From Chrysochromulina parva (lineage: Eukaryota > Haptophyta > Prymnesiales > Chrysochromulinaceae): 23,445 nt of DNA. Every line of letters starts with the position of its first letter. Position 1 is the stretch's first letter. Under the pieces are notes generated by a model, which was given only the letters and a program-made list of their open reading frames with translations, was not told the DNA's origin and searched no databases. This document shows positions 1 to 10,166 of the stretch, one piece after another. The stretch lies in contig PJAB01000584.1 of assembly GCA_002887195.1 (NCBI GenBank), positions 1 to 23,445 on the forward strand. The letters run 5' to 3'. A program made the position numbers and the translations under genes.

Positions 1-109
1 ATTGGCCCGCAGCGAGTGGACCTCGGCGAGCGTGAGCTCCAATGAATGGGCGGGGACCTCAACATGAAGCGTGGCGCCCACCAAGAAGCTCGAAAGTTGT
101 AGCTCCAAT
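1..109 (-). other. possible edge-truncated exon
   Basis: On the minus strand one frame is open from about position 109 down to the window edge. It uses GC-ending codons typical of the real genes here and would read ...TLHVEVPAHSLELTLAEVH.... There is no ATG in this frame, and the in-frame TAG that closes it upstream could be the end of an intron. It may be an internal or 3' exon of a minus-strand gene that continues beyond base 1. No family is recognised. It is too short to be sure that it is coding. Confidence 0.25.
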
Positions 110-539
110 CTGCGTCGATACGATCGAGACTATCAGTGTAAGAGCAGGTCAACTAAGCGAATTCCGAAGCGCGTTCGACTGATAGTGTCACGCACCTCAC
201 GCACGGACGAGGCTGCCGAGCCGCCTCGGAAGCCGCTGCCTCCATCGCGATCGGTTGAAAAGGCTCAGGAGGGCGCGCTGAATCGCTATTTTGTCCACCT
301 CTTTTTTGCTTATGAAAACGCGAGTTTGCCACGAAATCATGCCCAAAACGACGCGTTTGGCCACCCTAACTGATACACTCGACACTGCACTACTGCACGC
401 TCCTCAACACGACACAGGCACACACGACACAGACCAAATAATGTACATGTTCCACACGGCAGGGCCGGCCCCTGGCCGTCTAGAGAGCTGAGCCGCCAGT
501 GAACCCGTCGCACGCGCTCGCACACCGCACCGCGCGTCC
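110..539. other. non-coding stretch
   Basis: No convincing gene is seen. Short overlapping ORFs exist in several frames without consistent codon usage. The palindrome ATGTACAT occurs at 441-448. The region lies downstream of the minus-strand gene that ends at 540 and probably holds its 3' untranslated region. Confidence 0.4.
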
Positions 540-1589
540 TCACTCTGTGACGGATGTGGGATGATATGCAGGACACTGTCTCGGCACAGGTCCACAAACC
601 ACCCGAATGATCGGCGGTCCTGTCCCGGACACGCGCATCGTTCGCAGCCAGAGCACGGGCCTGCGCTCAGGCGAGGAACTGCCGGAACGGGCGGGCGGGG
701 GAGACGTCAGCAGCAGGCAAACACAATCCGAGGGCGGGTGCAAAGGCCGTAGCTGGTGGCTCGTCAGTTCGATTGCCCACATAATTTCGCGCCGCACCTG
801 GACACATTCGGAGCGGACGCCGACAGCACCCGAATTCTTGGCCCACTTGATGTCCTTAGGCACGTACGCGATCTGCTGTTCGCTGATCCAGGTTTTGAGC
901 CCGCTGAGCCGCGCGTCGTCGTAGTTCATGCCTGAGAGAATGTCAAACGGACAAGACCGGCTGTTGTTGACGGAGGTCGTCACGTAAGGGTGAGTTATGG
1001 TCGAGCAGACCAACGCCGAAAAGTCTTCCTTGTATAGTCTCATCGACGTGGAGTACGGGTACTTCCGCACGCCTTCCATCGGTGTACACTCGCCCAGCTC
1101 TCCATCGATTACACGATGGGTTATCGACCTCTGTTTGTTTGCCTTGTGCTTGGTGACAAGATCGTCGAAGAAAGCATCGATTCTCGCCTGCACTTCCTTG
1201 CTGTTCCGAGGTGGTGGGCCCTTCCTCGCGGTTGGTTCCCATGGCACCTCATCCGAAGGAGTAAACCGCGGCTTCACCACCGTCGGGCCTTTGGGAACAG
1301 GCTTCAGGACCCGTGGTATCGGCACGCGAGCTGGAGCCAGGGCGGGAGCCGGGGCGGGAGGAGGTGGCGGAATGGTGAGAGGCGGCTCGGCTGATGGTGG
1401 CGCGCGCACGGTTGCCGAGGCAGGCCGAGGCGGCCTGTTGGCCGCTGCCAATGCTGCCGGGTGAAGCTGCCGGTTGACGGCTGCGGAGGTCGGTCGCGGC
1501 CGTGGCTTCATGGGAGCCATGCTGTTTGCTTTATACTCCTTGACAATGATCTGTGCGGACGACGACTCGCCTAGCGGAGCTGCGCTCAT
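540..1589 (-). CDS. hypothetical Pro/Ala-rich protein
   Basis: The reading frame encodes about 349 aa from the ATG at 1589, which has a good eukaryotic context (A at -3). The frame stays open to 1652, but only a GTG lies there. The N-terminal third is low complexity, rich in Pro, Ala and Arg, with a Pro-Pro run followed by PAPAPALAPARVPIPR, and is probably disordered. Roughly residues 120-290 have ordinary globular composition, with segments such as EVQARIDAFFDDLVTKHK and YPYSTSMRLYKEDF. I do not recognise the family. The last 60 or so residues (about 540-770) are compositionally different, rich in Pro, Ser and Arg, and may be read-through of an unrecognised intron or a non-coding 3' end. Gene existence is fairly likely; the C-terminus is uncertain. 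Confidence 0.6.
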   Translation of the reverse strand: MSAAPLGESSSAQIIVKEYKANSMAPMKPRPRPTSAAVNRQLHPAALAAANRPPRPASATVRAPPSAEPPLTIPPPPPAPAPALAPARVPIPRVLKPVPKGPTVVKPRFTPSDEVPWEPTARKGPPPRNSKEVQARIDAFFDDLVTKHKANKQRSITHRVIDGELGECTPMEGVRKYPYSTSMRLYKEDFSALVCSTITHPYVTTSVNNSRSCPFDILSGMNYDDARLSGLKTWISEQQIAYVPKDIKWAKNSGAVGVRSECVQVRREIMWAIELTSHQLRPLHPPSDCVCLLLTSPPPARSGSSSPERRPVLWLRTMRVSGTGPPIIRVVCGPVPRQCPAYHPTSVTE

Positions 1590-2261
1590 TGTGGACGGGA
1601 CCAGAGGATGCGACGGTTGGCGTCCAGGCCAACAAATCGTGCCCGACGCCACGCCGTGCGACTCCCCTGTGGGGAAAACGGGGAGGAGTGCGCCGAGGCC
1701 TTGGACGGGAATTTGAATCGACGGGACGCCGTTTCGACCCTCACTTATCTGGTCAATCTCATATCATGTGAATACCATGCACGCGAGCCTGAATATCATG
1801 CTGCACGCGGCGCCCGCTCCCCGGGTCGCCAGCTGGAGCTGCGCGGTACAGTACCGAGACCCCACTCTGCTTTTCCTGGAGCGCCGTCATCCCCTTGCAT
1901 GCACTCGACCTGACCCGCGAGTATGGGCCGCAGAACATGTCGCAGAATATGCACATGACACCATTGCATCATGCCTCTGGCATGCCTCCTCCACCACGCC
2001 GATTCTTCACCGCTGCCACGAAGCCCAGGATCGAGGATGTCGCGGGACCCATGCATGGGCGGACCAGACATGACGAAACCAAACGAAGCCCAGGAGGTCG
2101 CGGGACCCATGCTGCATGGTGTTGCGCGGCCCACTGTACCAGCGGGGCGCCGCCATAGAGATAGATGAACGCAGGAAGAGCAGTACGTGCTGCCGTGAGA
2201 CGGGCAAGCCCTCGCCCTACTCGCCTTCTTCTCATGTCTGTGTGCCGTGAGACACTCCTCA
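1590..2261. other. intergenic region with direct repeat
   Basis: This 672-bp region lies between the 3' end of the glucan synthase gene and the 5' end of the hypothetical gene, both on the minus strand. It should contain the promoter of the latter near 1590-1750. No gene is supported. It carries an imperfect direct repeat (2019-2058 and 2084-2119) and several ATGCATG/CATGCATGG-like motifs. Confidence 0.5.
2019..2119. repeat. imperfect direct repeat, two copies
   Basis: Copies at 2019-2058 and 2084-2119 share CGAAGCCCAGGA, GTCGCGGGACCCATG and GCATGG. They differ by small insertions: five bases plus CGAGGAT-like material in the first copy, and CTG in the second. They are separated by 25 bp in non-coding DNA. 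This looks like a local duplication and no function is evident. Confidence 0.7.
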
Positions 2262-5200
2262 CTACTCGGTGGCATAGAGCAGCTGCATGATCTCATTGTG
2301 CGCGACGCGCCGCTCAAAGACCGCCGAGAGCAGCGACTTGGTCTGCAGCGTGCGGCAGATGGGCGGCACCGAGAGCGCGAGGCACATCCCAAGCAGCACC
2401 CCGCCGCACATGTAGTCGTAGGCCTGCATCGCGAGTCGGCACAGCACGAACTGGGGCTGCCCGAGCATCATCGGGATGCGCGTCGCGGCGGCGACGAAGT
2501 AGCAAAAGGCGGCAAAGAGGATGAGCAGCTGGAAGAGGGACACGTACGAGAGGAGGACCGGTGCGCCCAAGAAGATGCTCACCATCAGGAACGTGGAGCC
2601 GAGGCGCTGCACGAACGGCGAGCGACGGAAGATCCAGCGGAACAACATCACCAGCAGCAACGTGCCCGCGACGCCGCCGGCTAGCTGCACGAGAAACGCG
2701 AACTCGTGCAGCGCCCCCTTGTTCCAGTTGCGCCACGAGAGCGTCGTGAGCAGACCGATGAACGTGAGGAAGTAGCGGAAGCCGGGCGCGAGAATGTGCA
2801 GGCGCTTCATCCACGAGCCGGTGGATGTGTACTGATGCTCCTCGAGGTACCACGCCTCCCATGAGGTGAGGGGGTTGCCGTCCTTGCGCTCCATCCACAT
2901 GAGCCATGCCTGCAAGTCCTTCTTGAGCTTGCCCTGATCGAAGGCGAGCGGATTGAACCAAAAGGGCGCGAAGAGCCACGCGAACATGATTGCCCAGAGC
3001 GACCACGTGGTGCGCCAATACTGTCCGACGCCAACCCACCAGTCGCCGAGCGTGAGAAGCAGGAGAAGCCCCCAAAGGAATTCGAACCCATTGTACAAGT
3101 GCGAGGCGGAGTGGAAGCGATAGAGTTCGGCGAAGTCCTCGTGCTGCATCACGAAGCCGCGCCCAGTCGGCCGGTACTTGGCGCCTCCATACTTGAGGGT
3201 CGAGTCGTAGTAATGCGCCTTCGTCCCCATGTGGAACATGAAGAAGAAGGGGGAGCCGGTGACAAAGGTCTCGAGGAACTTGAAGATCGCGTGCCGCAAG
3301 CCGAACTCGACGGCGAGATAGCACAGGATCGGCACAGTGAGCAGCAGACCGAGCTGCAGCACCCACTGCGCATTGAGCAGGTCCGCGTGTGGAACGCCCG
3401 CGTCGAGCTGCAGGATGTGGCTCCACAGCTGCAGGTAGAGGAAGACGTACATGGTGAATACGGTGCACGCGTTGTTAAAGTAGAAGCCCGGACCGCCAAA
3501 GTAAAACGAGAGGAGTCGTGTGAAGTCGAGCCGCTGGGCGAGGCGGTACACGTCGCGCGAGATGGACTGCTCGCCGTTGCCGCTCGCGACCTTCGCCTCG
3601 AACTTGTAGATCTGCTGCATGCCCACGTCACGCCCCTTGCCCACTTGCACGTACTCGATGTAAGGGATGGTAGCGCCGCGCAGTACGTGGTTGAAGCCCG
3701 CATAAATGTCCTCGGACAGGTTGATGCCCCTGGACGCTTTCGAGACGCCGCCGCGCGTCATCGAGAAGAGCTTATCGAAGACATCAGGGTGGCCATAGTG
3801 GAGGCGCACGCGCAACGGGTTCCAGAGCACGCGTTGGGTGAGGGTGACAAAGCAGCTCTCTTGCATGGACATGTACGACGCGAGCGATGAGAGTTGCTTC
3901 GAGGTACCGGTATAGATGTGCTCACGGAACCCAAGGATGGTGGGCGGGTGCGGCGCGTTCGGATGCGCTCGGAACTCGCAGAGCAAGTTGCGCATCTTGA
4001 GAGCCTCCTCGAAGTAACCGCTCTGGTTCATATCGATCGTCTGGAGCGCCTCGCCGCGCGTGAAGATGATCGCGTGGTTCTGGTTCTCGGGCTTGCCTTC
4101 GCCGAGCATGATGTCGCCGGGCAGCTGCACACGGAACACCTCCTGCACCACCGCGTCGCCCTGGGCGTCGCGCACGCCCTTGATGAGCACCGAATAGAAA
4201 CGGATGGCTTCCTTCAGAGCAGCACGCCCGTCCGACTCGGACACCTTGGTGAGCGACGACGTCTTGTCCACGTACGCAATGCGCAGCGCTGGATAGCGCT
4301 GGAGCAGCAGCTCGCTGTCCGCCGCCTTGAGCTCGCGATTCTTCTTCTGCGTGCCGTATGCTTGGCACGAGACGACGTACTGGAACTTAAGGGCCACGGC
4401 AGCATCGAGCTCGTCACCAAAGAGACCTTCCCAAGAAGCGAGGAGACGGAGCGCGCGCTCGTGCAGCATCATCCCCTCGACGGTCCGCGCAAGCGTCTGG
4501 CCGCGGAACGAGGCCCAAAGCCGGAGCTCTTCGAGCAGCCGCTTCTCGGTGAAGAGGCGCGCCTCGCCCTCAGAGCCTGGCGGCACGCCCACGCGCTCGA
4601 GAAAGTTGCGCCACTCCTCCTCGTGCACCTGATGGGGGAGGCCATTCGAGAGGCACGCAATCAGAGTCCATCAGGGGCCATCAGAGGCCATCGGAGGCCA
4701 TCGGAGGCAATCAGCGCCACTCGTCCTCGCGCACCGTCTTGAGGAAGATGAGCATCGAGACGCCGTCCTCGGTCTTGGAGGCAAGCTCCTTGGCCGAGTA
4801 GAGCAGATCCTCCGCATAAAAGGGCGTCATCACCGTCCACGAATGCATCTGTTTGACCGGCGGCGAGCGCGGCATTTCCATAAATAGAGATCCGATGAAC
4901 CAGCACAGCCGGCGCTTCACCTCGGGCTCCTGAGGCGTCGTGTCGATCTGCGCGGTCGTGCACAGCCTCACCAGCCCCTGCAGCTTCTCTGTCGCCTGCT
5001 CCTCCGCACGCAGCTGCGCGATCGTCGCGCGCGCATACGAATCGTCCCAAAAGAGGCCCGTGCCGGTGAACTTGATTCCCTCGAGCTCCTGCACGATCGC
5101 TTTGGGGGCGCGGCCGATCACGGCCTTCAGGGCGTCGAGCGTCGAGCGTAGCTTGTCGACGAGCTTACCGACCGACGACTTCTCGTCGAGATTGGGCGCG

Positions 5201-8200
5201 CCGGAGCCTGGCTCTGCGAGCTTGAGCGCGAGCGTGAGTTTGGCCAGGTCGACCAAGGAACTTGCCAATTTAGGCAGGTGCGTGGCCACGAGCACATCGA
5301 GCACCTCACCGCGCGCCACGCAGCGCCAAAGGGCCGTCTGCAAGGTCGTGACCGCGGACGCGTGCCGGCTGCCGAGAAGGCCGGCGAGCAGCCACTGCGA
5401 GAGCTCCACAAACTCTCCGAGTGCCTCGCGCACCTCGAACTTGTTGCCCAGCTCGGTGAAGAGCTTCAGCTCGAGGGCCTGCCGCCGCCTCAGATCGGCA
5501 TGCTCGCCCTTTTCCGAGAGGGCGCGTACCACCTCGAAGGCTTCGGCGAGCTTGCCCGCGGTGCAGAAGACGGGCAGGTACGTGCAGCGCGTGAAGTGCA
5601 TGTGGCCCGACGACGTCCAGCAGTTGAACACGAGCACCGCGAGTTCGTTGTTCGAGAGCAGGTCGCCTTGGCGCATGTCATACAGCGCGGCGTTCCACGC
5701 GTCCGCAAAGTAGCGAAGCGACTCGTTGTAGATCTCACCGGAACCGCCGTCGTCGCCGCTGAGCAAGAAGGCCTCGTGAAGGTCGGACCCAGGCAGCCCT
5801 TCGAGCGTCGTAGCGCGCGGTGAGGTATCCTTCTTGCCGGCGGCCTTGGTGGCAAATCGGGGCACGCGGAAGGGCTTCTCAACGACTGCGTCCATGCCGA
5901 CGGCCGCCGACACGACCTTACGATTGAAGTTCTCGGCGGCCAGCATGAACACGTCGCGCACACCGTCGAGATCCGTCACCTCGCCAATGTGGAGCTTGGA
6001 GCCGTGCCAGGTGCCGTAGGCGGCAACCCAGAGCATGAACCAGAGCTGCGTGTCGATCATGTACATGAGCAGGATCGGCAGCCAGCGCACGAGGATCACG
6101 ACGACGTTGGCAAACTTGCCCAGATCCAAGCCGGGAATCGGCCCCCACGAGCTCAAGTCGAGGTGCCAGATCTCGCGCGTGGGCGCGACGAGCGGTTGGA
6201 TCTGGACCGTGTACGAGTAGGTGAACTTGAGCGTGAGTAGCGAGAGCCAGAAAAAGTCATAGGGCAGCTTGCTCGCGAGCTCAACGTGGATGTCTTTGCC
6301 TACGAAGAGCCGATTGAGTGGCTCGAAGATATCCACGGCCACCTTGAGAGGACCAGTCAGCCGGCGCACGAAGCTCGAGAGGACTGGGAAGAGCTGTGCG
6401 AGCAGCGAGAGCAGGTGCGGCACCGCGTACACGAGCGCGGCACACGAGAAGACCTCGTTTGGCAGCAGGGCGTCCATGACCCACTTTGTCGCGGGCATGC
6501 CGCGCAGACTTTCGAAGGGGTGCTCGCTGACAAGCGTGGCGTACGAGACGCCCAGCACGGCGGTGGCGAGCACCTTGAGGACGAGTCGCAGCACCAACGA
6601 GATGAGCGACGCTGGGTGCGTGTGCAGCATCCCATGCATTGTGAAGATGCCGAGGAGCTCGCGCACCACCCCGAGCGCCGCGTGCGTCACCACGACGCCG
6701 CTGACCGCCTGCAGCAGCTCGGCGTCGGGTATGATGCCCGTGCGCGTGTCGCAGAAGGCAAAGGCGAAGAGCACATGCAGCATGCACAGCAGGAAGGCGT
6801 GCACACGCCAAAACTGTCGGATCGGGTGGAGCCAACTACGGCGCTCGATGTAGGTCTTGCGATAGGACATGCGAGAGATCGGCGGTCCGGATTGCGACCC
6901 ATTGCCGAAACCGGCCTCGGTGAGCACGGAGCTCACGCGATCTCCGAGCTTCTTGACAATCGAGTCTTGCCTGTTGAGAAACGAGTCTGCGGAATTTTCA
7001 TCGTCGCCCAGGTAGTACGAGTACCGAAGGCACTCGTCTGACCAGAAGAACTCATTGAAGTCGTCGTAGTTGCACTTGTTGGTGTGGCCGAGCGGCTTGC
7101 CATGCGACGTCTTGCGGTTCATCTCGGTGCGCATGACGCGGTAGAGCGGCGCGACGACGCGAGAGAGGAACCAGCCCTGCGGCCGCTGGGGCGCGCCCGC
7201 TTTGGTCGTACTCCTGTGGGGTTGGGACGCCGTGATGAGCACTTGCATGTGCGGCAGGGCGAGGCAGGAGCGTTGTTCGGGCACGGCCCTCACCAGAGCT
7301 CTGTGCGCATCTTATGAAAGAGAAAGCACAGCGACTCGGGCACGTGCTTCAGGTTGGCTGCCTCACCCCAGATGAGGAGGTACAGCACGAGGTCGGTCGC
7401 CTTGTTGGTCAGCACGTCGGACTCGCCCGCGCACTGCGGCGTGATCCCGACCTGGCGCGCCCACGCCTTGTAGTTCGAGAGCAGCTGCGCGTGGAGCACC
7501 GACAGGCCCGCCGCTGGATCACGTGCCCGACTCGCGCAGTTAGCGACCAGCATCGCGAGGTGCTCCTGCTGGCAGTAGACAGACTGGTACTGGAAGCCAA
7601 ACTGGCGCGTGAGCTGCTCAAAGTGCGCAGCGCACATCGCGGTCGCCTGCTGCACCAGCGGCGGCAGCGCGTCCGGCCGCGACAAGTCGAAAACATTGCT
7701 CGGGCGATTCTCTGCAGCGAGCGCGGTCAGGCTGATCGGCGCTGGGTCGTCGGCGTCTAGGCTTGTGCCCGAGGGCATGGCGGTTGTGAAACTCGATTCC
7801 GACCCACCAGGCGCCCGCCCGCTTAAGGCACCACTGATGAAGCGCATGCGCTCCTCGACCATGTCGAGCGCGCGCTGCATCTCGTCCAACCTCTGCGGAC
7901 TGGCGGTTCCGAGCAGCAGAGCTCGCGAGAGCAGCTCGGAACCACTTTGGTAGTGCTCGCTTGCCTGCATCGGGCTGTTCATGTCGAGCTTCAGGCCCTT
8001 TTGGATGTGCTCCATAGCCCTCATGTACAGCAACTCTTCAGATTCTTCGCTGCTCGCACCGAAGGTCGCAATCGCGAACTTGGGCTGCGTTGTGAGCGCA
8101 TTTTCGAACTCTGAGGCCATCAGGGCGAGGTTGGTGTACGACATATTGCCAGTCATGCCCCCAGACCCACCGCTGCTGCCGCCCTGCGGCTTGGTGCGAC

Positions 8201-8204
8201 GCAT
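2262..8204 (-). CDS. 1,3-beta-glucan (callose) synthase, GT48
   Basis: This membrane enzyme polymerises UDP-glucose into beta-1,3-glucan (callose- or chrysolaminarin-type). I join three exons: 8204-7294, 7213-4735 and 4628-2262, giving about 1918 aa, the usual length of plant-type GSL proteins. The start is the first ATG in frame (8204); the frame is open to 8258 but only from TTG, so an upstream exon is possible. Residues 54-125 resemble the MIT/Vta1-like domain of callose synthases. The FKS1 domain 1 is seen in YLLIWGEAANLKHVPE (about 280-295) and continues in exon 2 up to FFWSDECLR. Several membrane spans lie at about 440-720. The GT48 catalytic region carries KPENQNHAIIFTRGEALQTI (from 1309), HYGHPDVFD (1407), SKASRGINLSED (1426), KGRDVG (1461) and GNGEQ (1480). 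About eight further membrane spans follow to the C-terminus. All key motifs look intact. The second intron is introner-like. Confidence 0.96.
4629..4734 (-). mobile_element. introner-like intron A (glucan synthase intron 2)
   Basis: This is a 106-bp intron in phase 0, with donor ACG|GTGCGC at 4734 and acceptor CCCATCAG| ending at 4629. Splicing gives K-T-V-H-E-E-E-W-R-N-F, which restores the conserved GSL region (plant enzymes read DEWKNFLERV). The first 21 bases of the intron (4734-4714) match the first 21 bases of the next exon (4628-4608) at 19 positions. The body between them is a run of TGATTGCC / GATGGCCTC units and begins TGATTG and ends CATCA, a short inverted pair. One repeat copy supplies the donor and the element end supplies the acceptor. 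Confidence 0.8.
7214..7293 (-). other. glucan synthase intron 1
   Basis: This is an 80-bp intron with donor CTCTG|GTGAGG and acceptor CCAACCCCACAG|GAGTAC. It splits the Trp codon TG|G, and splicing joins FHKMRTELW to STTKAGAPQR in frame. It has no direct repeats at its edges and no TGATTGCC body, so it looks like an ordinary spliceosomal intron and serves as a contrast to intron A. Confidence 0.9.
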
Positions 8205-8638
8205 AGGGCCCGACGAGCAAGAATCGCGGCGTGCGTCGACCTCGTCTGAGGAGAACAATTTTGCGATCTCGAAAAATCTTTCTCGTCAGCTAATGTGGAA
8301 CATACTTGTAAGTTCGTGATGAGTGATGGAGTGAGTGAGTGTTCTGCGTCCCCCCTCCTATCCACAATGGCGGGGGTCACAGGGTTTCGCCGGGCAGTGG
8401 CGTGCGGGCATCGTACCATCGAGACGGTGAGACAGCAGCCACAGGCACCCAGGAATGTTAGGGTCACTCAGCCCACAGGGCATCAGCACGGCACACCGAG
8501 TGGGAGCCATGCACGCACGTGAGATTCTCGCGACCCGATGCGTGGTTGCGTGCGTGGGCGCGAATGAGAGCACGAGCCCTGTCATGATAATTCTGCAGCG
8601 TCTCTCACTGTGCCGCCTGGGGGGGTCGGTTGTCAAAT
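8205..8638. other. intergenic: GSL promoter / translocator 3' end
   Basis: This 434-bp region lies between the glucan synthase start and the stop of the translocator gene, both on the minus strand. It should hold the glucan synthase promoter and leader. On the minus strand, TTGTTCTCCTCAG at about 8246-8258 would make a good splice acceptor, so a short upstream leader exon is possible. No TATA box is obvious and no gene is supported. Confidence 0.45.
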
Positions 8639-9892
8639 TTAGCCAGGGAGCTTACCAAAGCCCCCGTCGCCCTTTCCTGAGGCACCGGCCTTTTTCTTAT
8701 CGAGCCCCTTGGCGATCGAGTAGAAGTACGAGCCGACGATTGAGATCGCTGAGCCGAGCGTGCAGAGCGGCGTCATCGGTGTCTTGAAGATGAGGACGCA
8801 CGCGAGTAGGATGACGACGCGCTTGATGGTGTTGGCCACCGCATGAGTCACCGGGTGCACGTTGTTGAGCGCGAGCATGGCGATCTCGTTGTACGTGTAG
8901 AAGTACAGGCCGGTGGCGATCGATGCCTGCACAATCGCCGCGGCGGGCGCCTTTGCCGTCGCCGTGGCCCACGCGGTGGCGGCAACGGGCCCCTCGAGGA
9001 CCAGGGCGAGCGGCAACGCAATCAGGAAGGACATGACAGTGAGCACTCCGAAGAGGTTCTCGGGCGTCATGTTCTCGCCCTTGGGCTTGTCCATCGAGAG
9101 GCGCGCGCAGATGTTGCGCGTGGCGAACGCCAGGTTCGAGGTCATCGCGCCACCAAAGGACAGCCACGTGAACGAGAGCTCGGTTACCGAGGCGAGCGCG
9201 ACGCCGAATACGATGGGCAGGAGCGAAAGAGCGGTGAGCGCGGAGACCGAAGAGCCCAAGATGAGGTACGACATGCCGCACGTGAACACGGGCTCGGCCG
9301 CCTTGACAATCTGCGTGAAGGAGACGGCGCCCGCGGCCGCCGAGACGACAGCACCGATGTGGCCGATTGCGTGGAAGAAGGAGATGGGGAGCAGCGTGCG
9401 GACCGCGTCGAAGTTGAGCTTCGGCGGCTTGCGGATCCCGGTGAGCCAGAGTGGGATCACGAAGGCCGAACCCACGAAGAGCGAGAAGGCCGACTGAGTC
9501 CACGGCAGCGGCAGCATATTCAGACGAACCTTGTTCTGGATATTGTAGCCCGTAGACAGGGCGTACCAGAGCGCAAAGTACACACCAAGCTTGACCTTGC
9601 GCATGAGACCGGTCTCGACAATGACAGTGCAACCATCATCGTCGCACAAGGCGTAGCACTCGTCCACCTCGTCGTCGCCGCACGGCACGGTGCGGGACTC
9701 GACGCCGGCGCCACGAATGAAGTTAATTGCGCGACCTATGGGCTCACCGAGGTAGGCAAGCGCATTCGCCTCCGGCACAGCGGCGCGCGGGTGCAGGAGC
9801 AGCGCAGGGCGCGATGCCAGCGCCGGCGACGTCGCCAGCGCCGACACCGACGCCACGAGCGAGAGGAGCACGAAAGTGGGCGAGCCCGACAT
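8639..9892 (-). CDS. triose-phosphate/phosphate translocator family
   Basis: The 417-aa protein exchanges phosphorylated C3/C5/C6 compounds for phosphate across a plastid-envelope or related membrane. Family evidence: about eight to ten hydrophobic spans from residue 103, the segment YNEIAMLALNNVHPVTHAV, and the signature NTIKRVVILLACVLIFKTP near the end, which contains the conserved substrate-binding Lys-Arg pair. The first 20 residues (MSGSPTFVLLSLVASVSALA) look like a signal peptide, followed by a basic, Ser/Ala-containing stretch, as expected for a bipartite plastid target. The Phe typical of the stramenopile cleavage site is absent. Between this and the first span is an acidic stretch with Cys at 71, 79, 83 and 88. 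Substrate (triose-P, PEP or pentose-P) cannot be fixed by eye. It diverges from the GAPDH gene at 10167. Confidence 0.92.
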   Translation of the reverse strand: MSGSPTFVLLSLVASVSALATSPALASRPALLLHPRAAVPEANALAYLGEPIGRAINFIRGAGVESRTVPCGDDEVDECYALCDDDGCTVIVETGLMRKVKLGVYFALWYALSTGYNIQNKVRLNMLPLPWTQSAFSLFVGSAFVIPLWLTGIRKPPKLNFDAVRTLLPISFFHAIGHIGAVVSAAAGAVSFTQIVKAAEPVFTCGMSYLILGSSVSALTALSLLPIVFGVALASVTELSFTWLSFGGAMTSNLAFATRNICARLSMDKPKGENMTPENLFGVLTVMSFLIALPLALVLEGPVAATAWATATAKAPAAAIVQASIATGLYFYTYNEIAMLALNNVHPVTHAVANTIKRVVILLACVLIFKTPMTPLCTLGSAISIVGSYFYSIAKGLDKKKAGASGKGDGGFGKLPG

Positions 9893-10166
9893 TGCTTGAT
9901 GAATTGCGTGAACGGCAGAGACAGGTTGTCTGCGAGAGTTTGCTGGACGTTACATCTACATTTACAATGTACAATGTACATGTAATCCGACGAAGCTTAT
10001 TCGCTTTTCGCTGATTCCTCGAGAGTCTGGGCGCCCGAGTGTACATCAACTGTAGAAATTCGAATTTGGATCGCTTCGCGTTTCTGCGTCTCTCGGTCCT
10101 TTTCCGGCGTTTTCCCGCAGAACTGTCTCTCTGTCCTCTCTCGCACCCACGACCACAGCGTTCCGA
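9893..10166. promoter_or_regulatory. shared divergent promoter region
   Basis: These 274 bp separate the start codons of the translocator (-) and GAPDH (+) and must contain both promoters and leaders. Near the middle (about 9957-9983) is an AT-rich island with overlapping TACAATGTA, TGTACA and ACATGTA palindromes in otherwise GC-richer DNA; ATGTACAT is at 9974-9981. The 110 bp before the GAPDH ATG are pyrimidine-rich, like a 5' leader. No canonical TATA box is visible. That the AT-rich palindromic island is a protein-binding site is inference. Confidence 0.6.

Noticed and set aside
755..785. GTTCGATTGCC-like motif resembling a tRNA T-arm
   Set aside because: No matching acceptor stem or anticodon arm around it; it lies within the hypothetical minus-strand coding region.
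4711..4734. A stop of the glucan synthase at the end of exon 2 (reading through to TGA after DEWR), giving two separate genes
   Set aside because: The next frame has no ATG at its start (only GTG), the protein family continues without a gap across the join, and GT-AG splicing restores the conserved segment exactly.
3099..4742. Two long plus-strand ORFs (263 and 282 codons) opposite the glucan synthase
   Set aside because: They lie antisense to strongly conserved GT48 coding sequence and arise from its GC-rich third positions; no recognisable domain.
7214..7293. Glucan synthase intron 1 as another introner
   Set aside because: No TGATTGCC units and no similarity between intron edges and flanking exons; splits a codon, unlike the phase 0 family.
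8843..9985. 380-codon plus-strand ORF opposite the translocator gene
   Set aside because: Charged, repetitive antisense shadow of a membrane-protein gene; the minus strand encodes the clear family signature.
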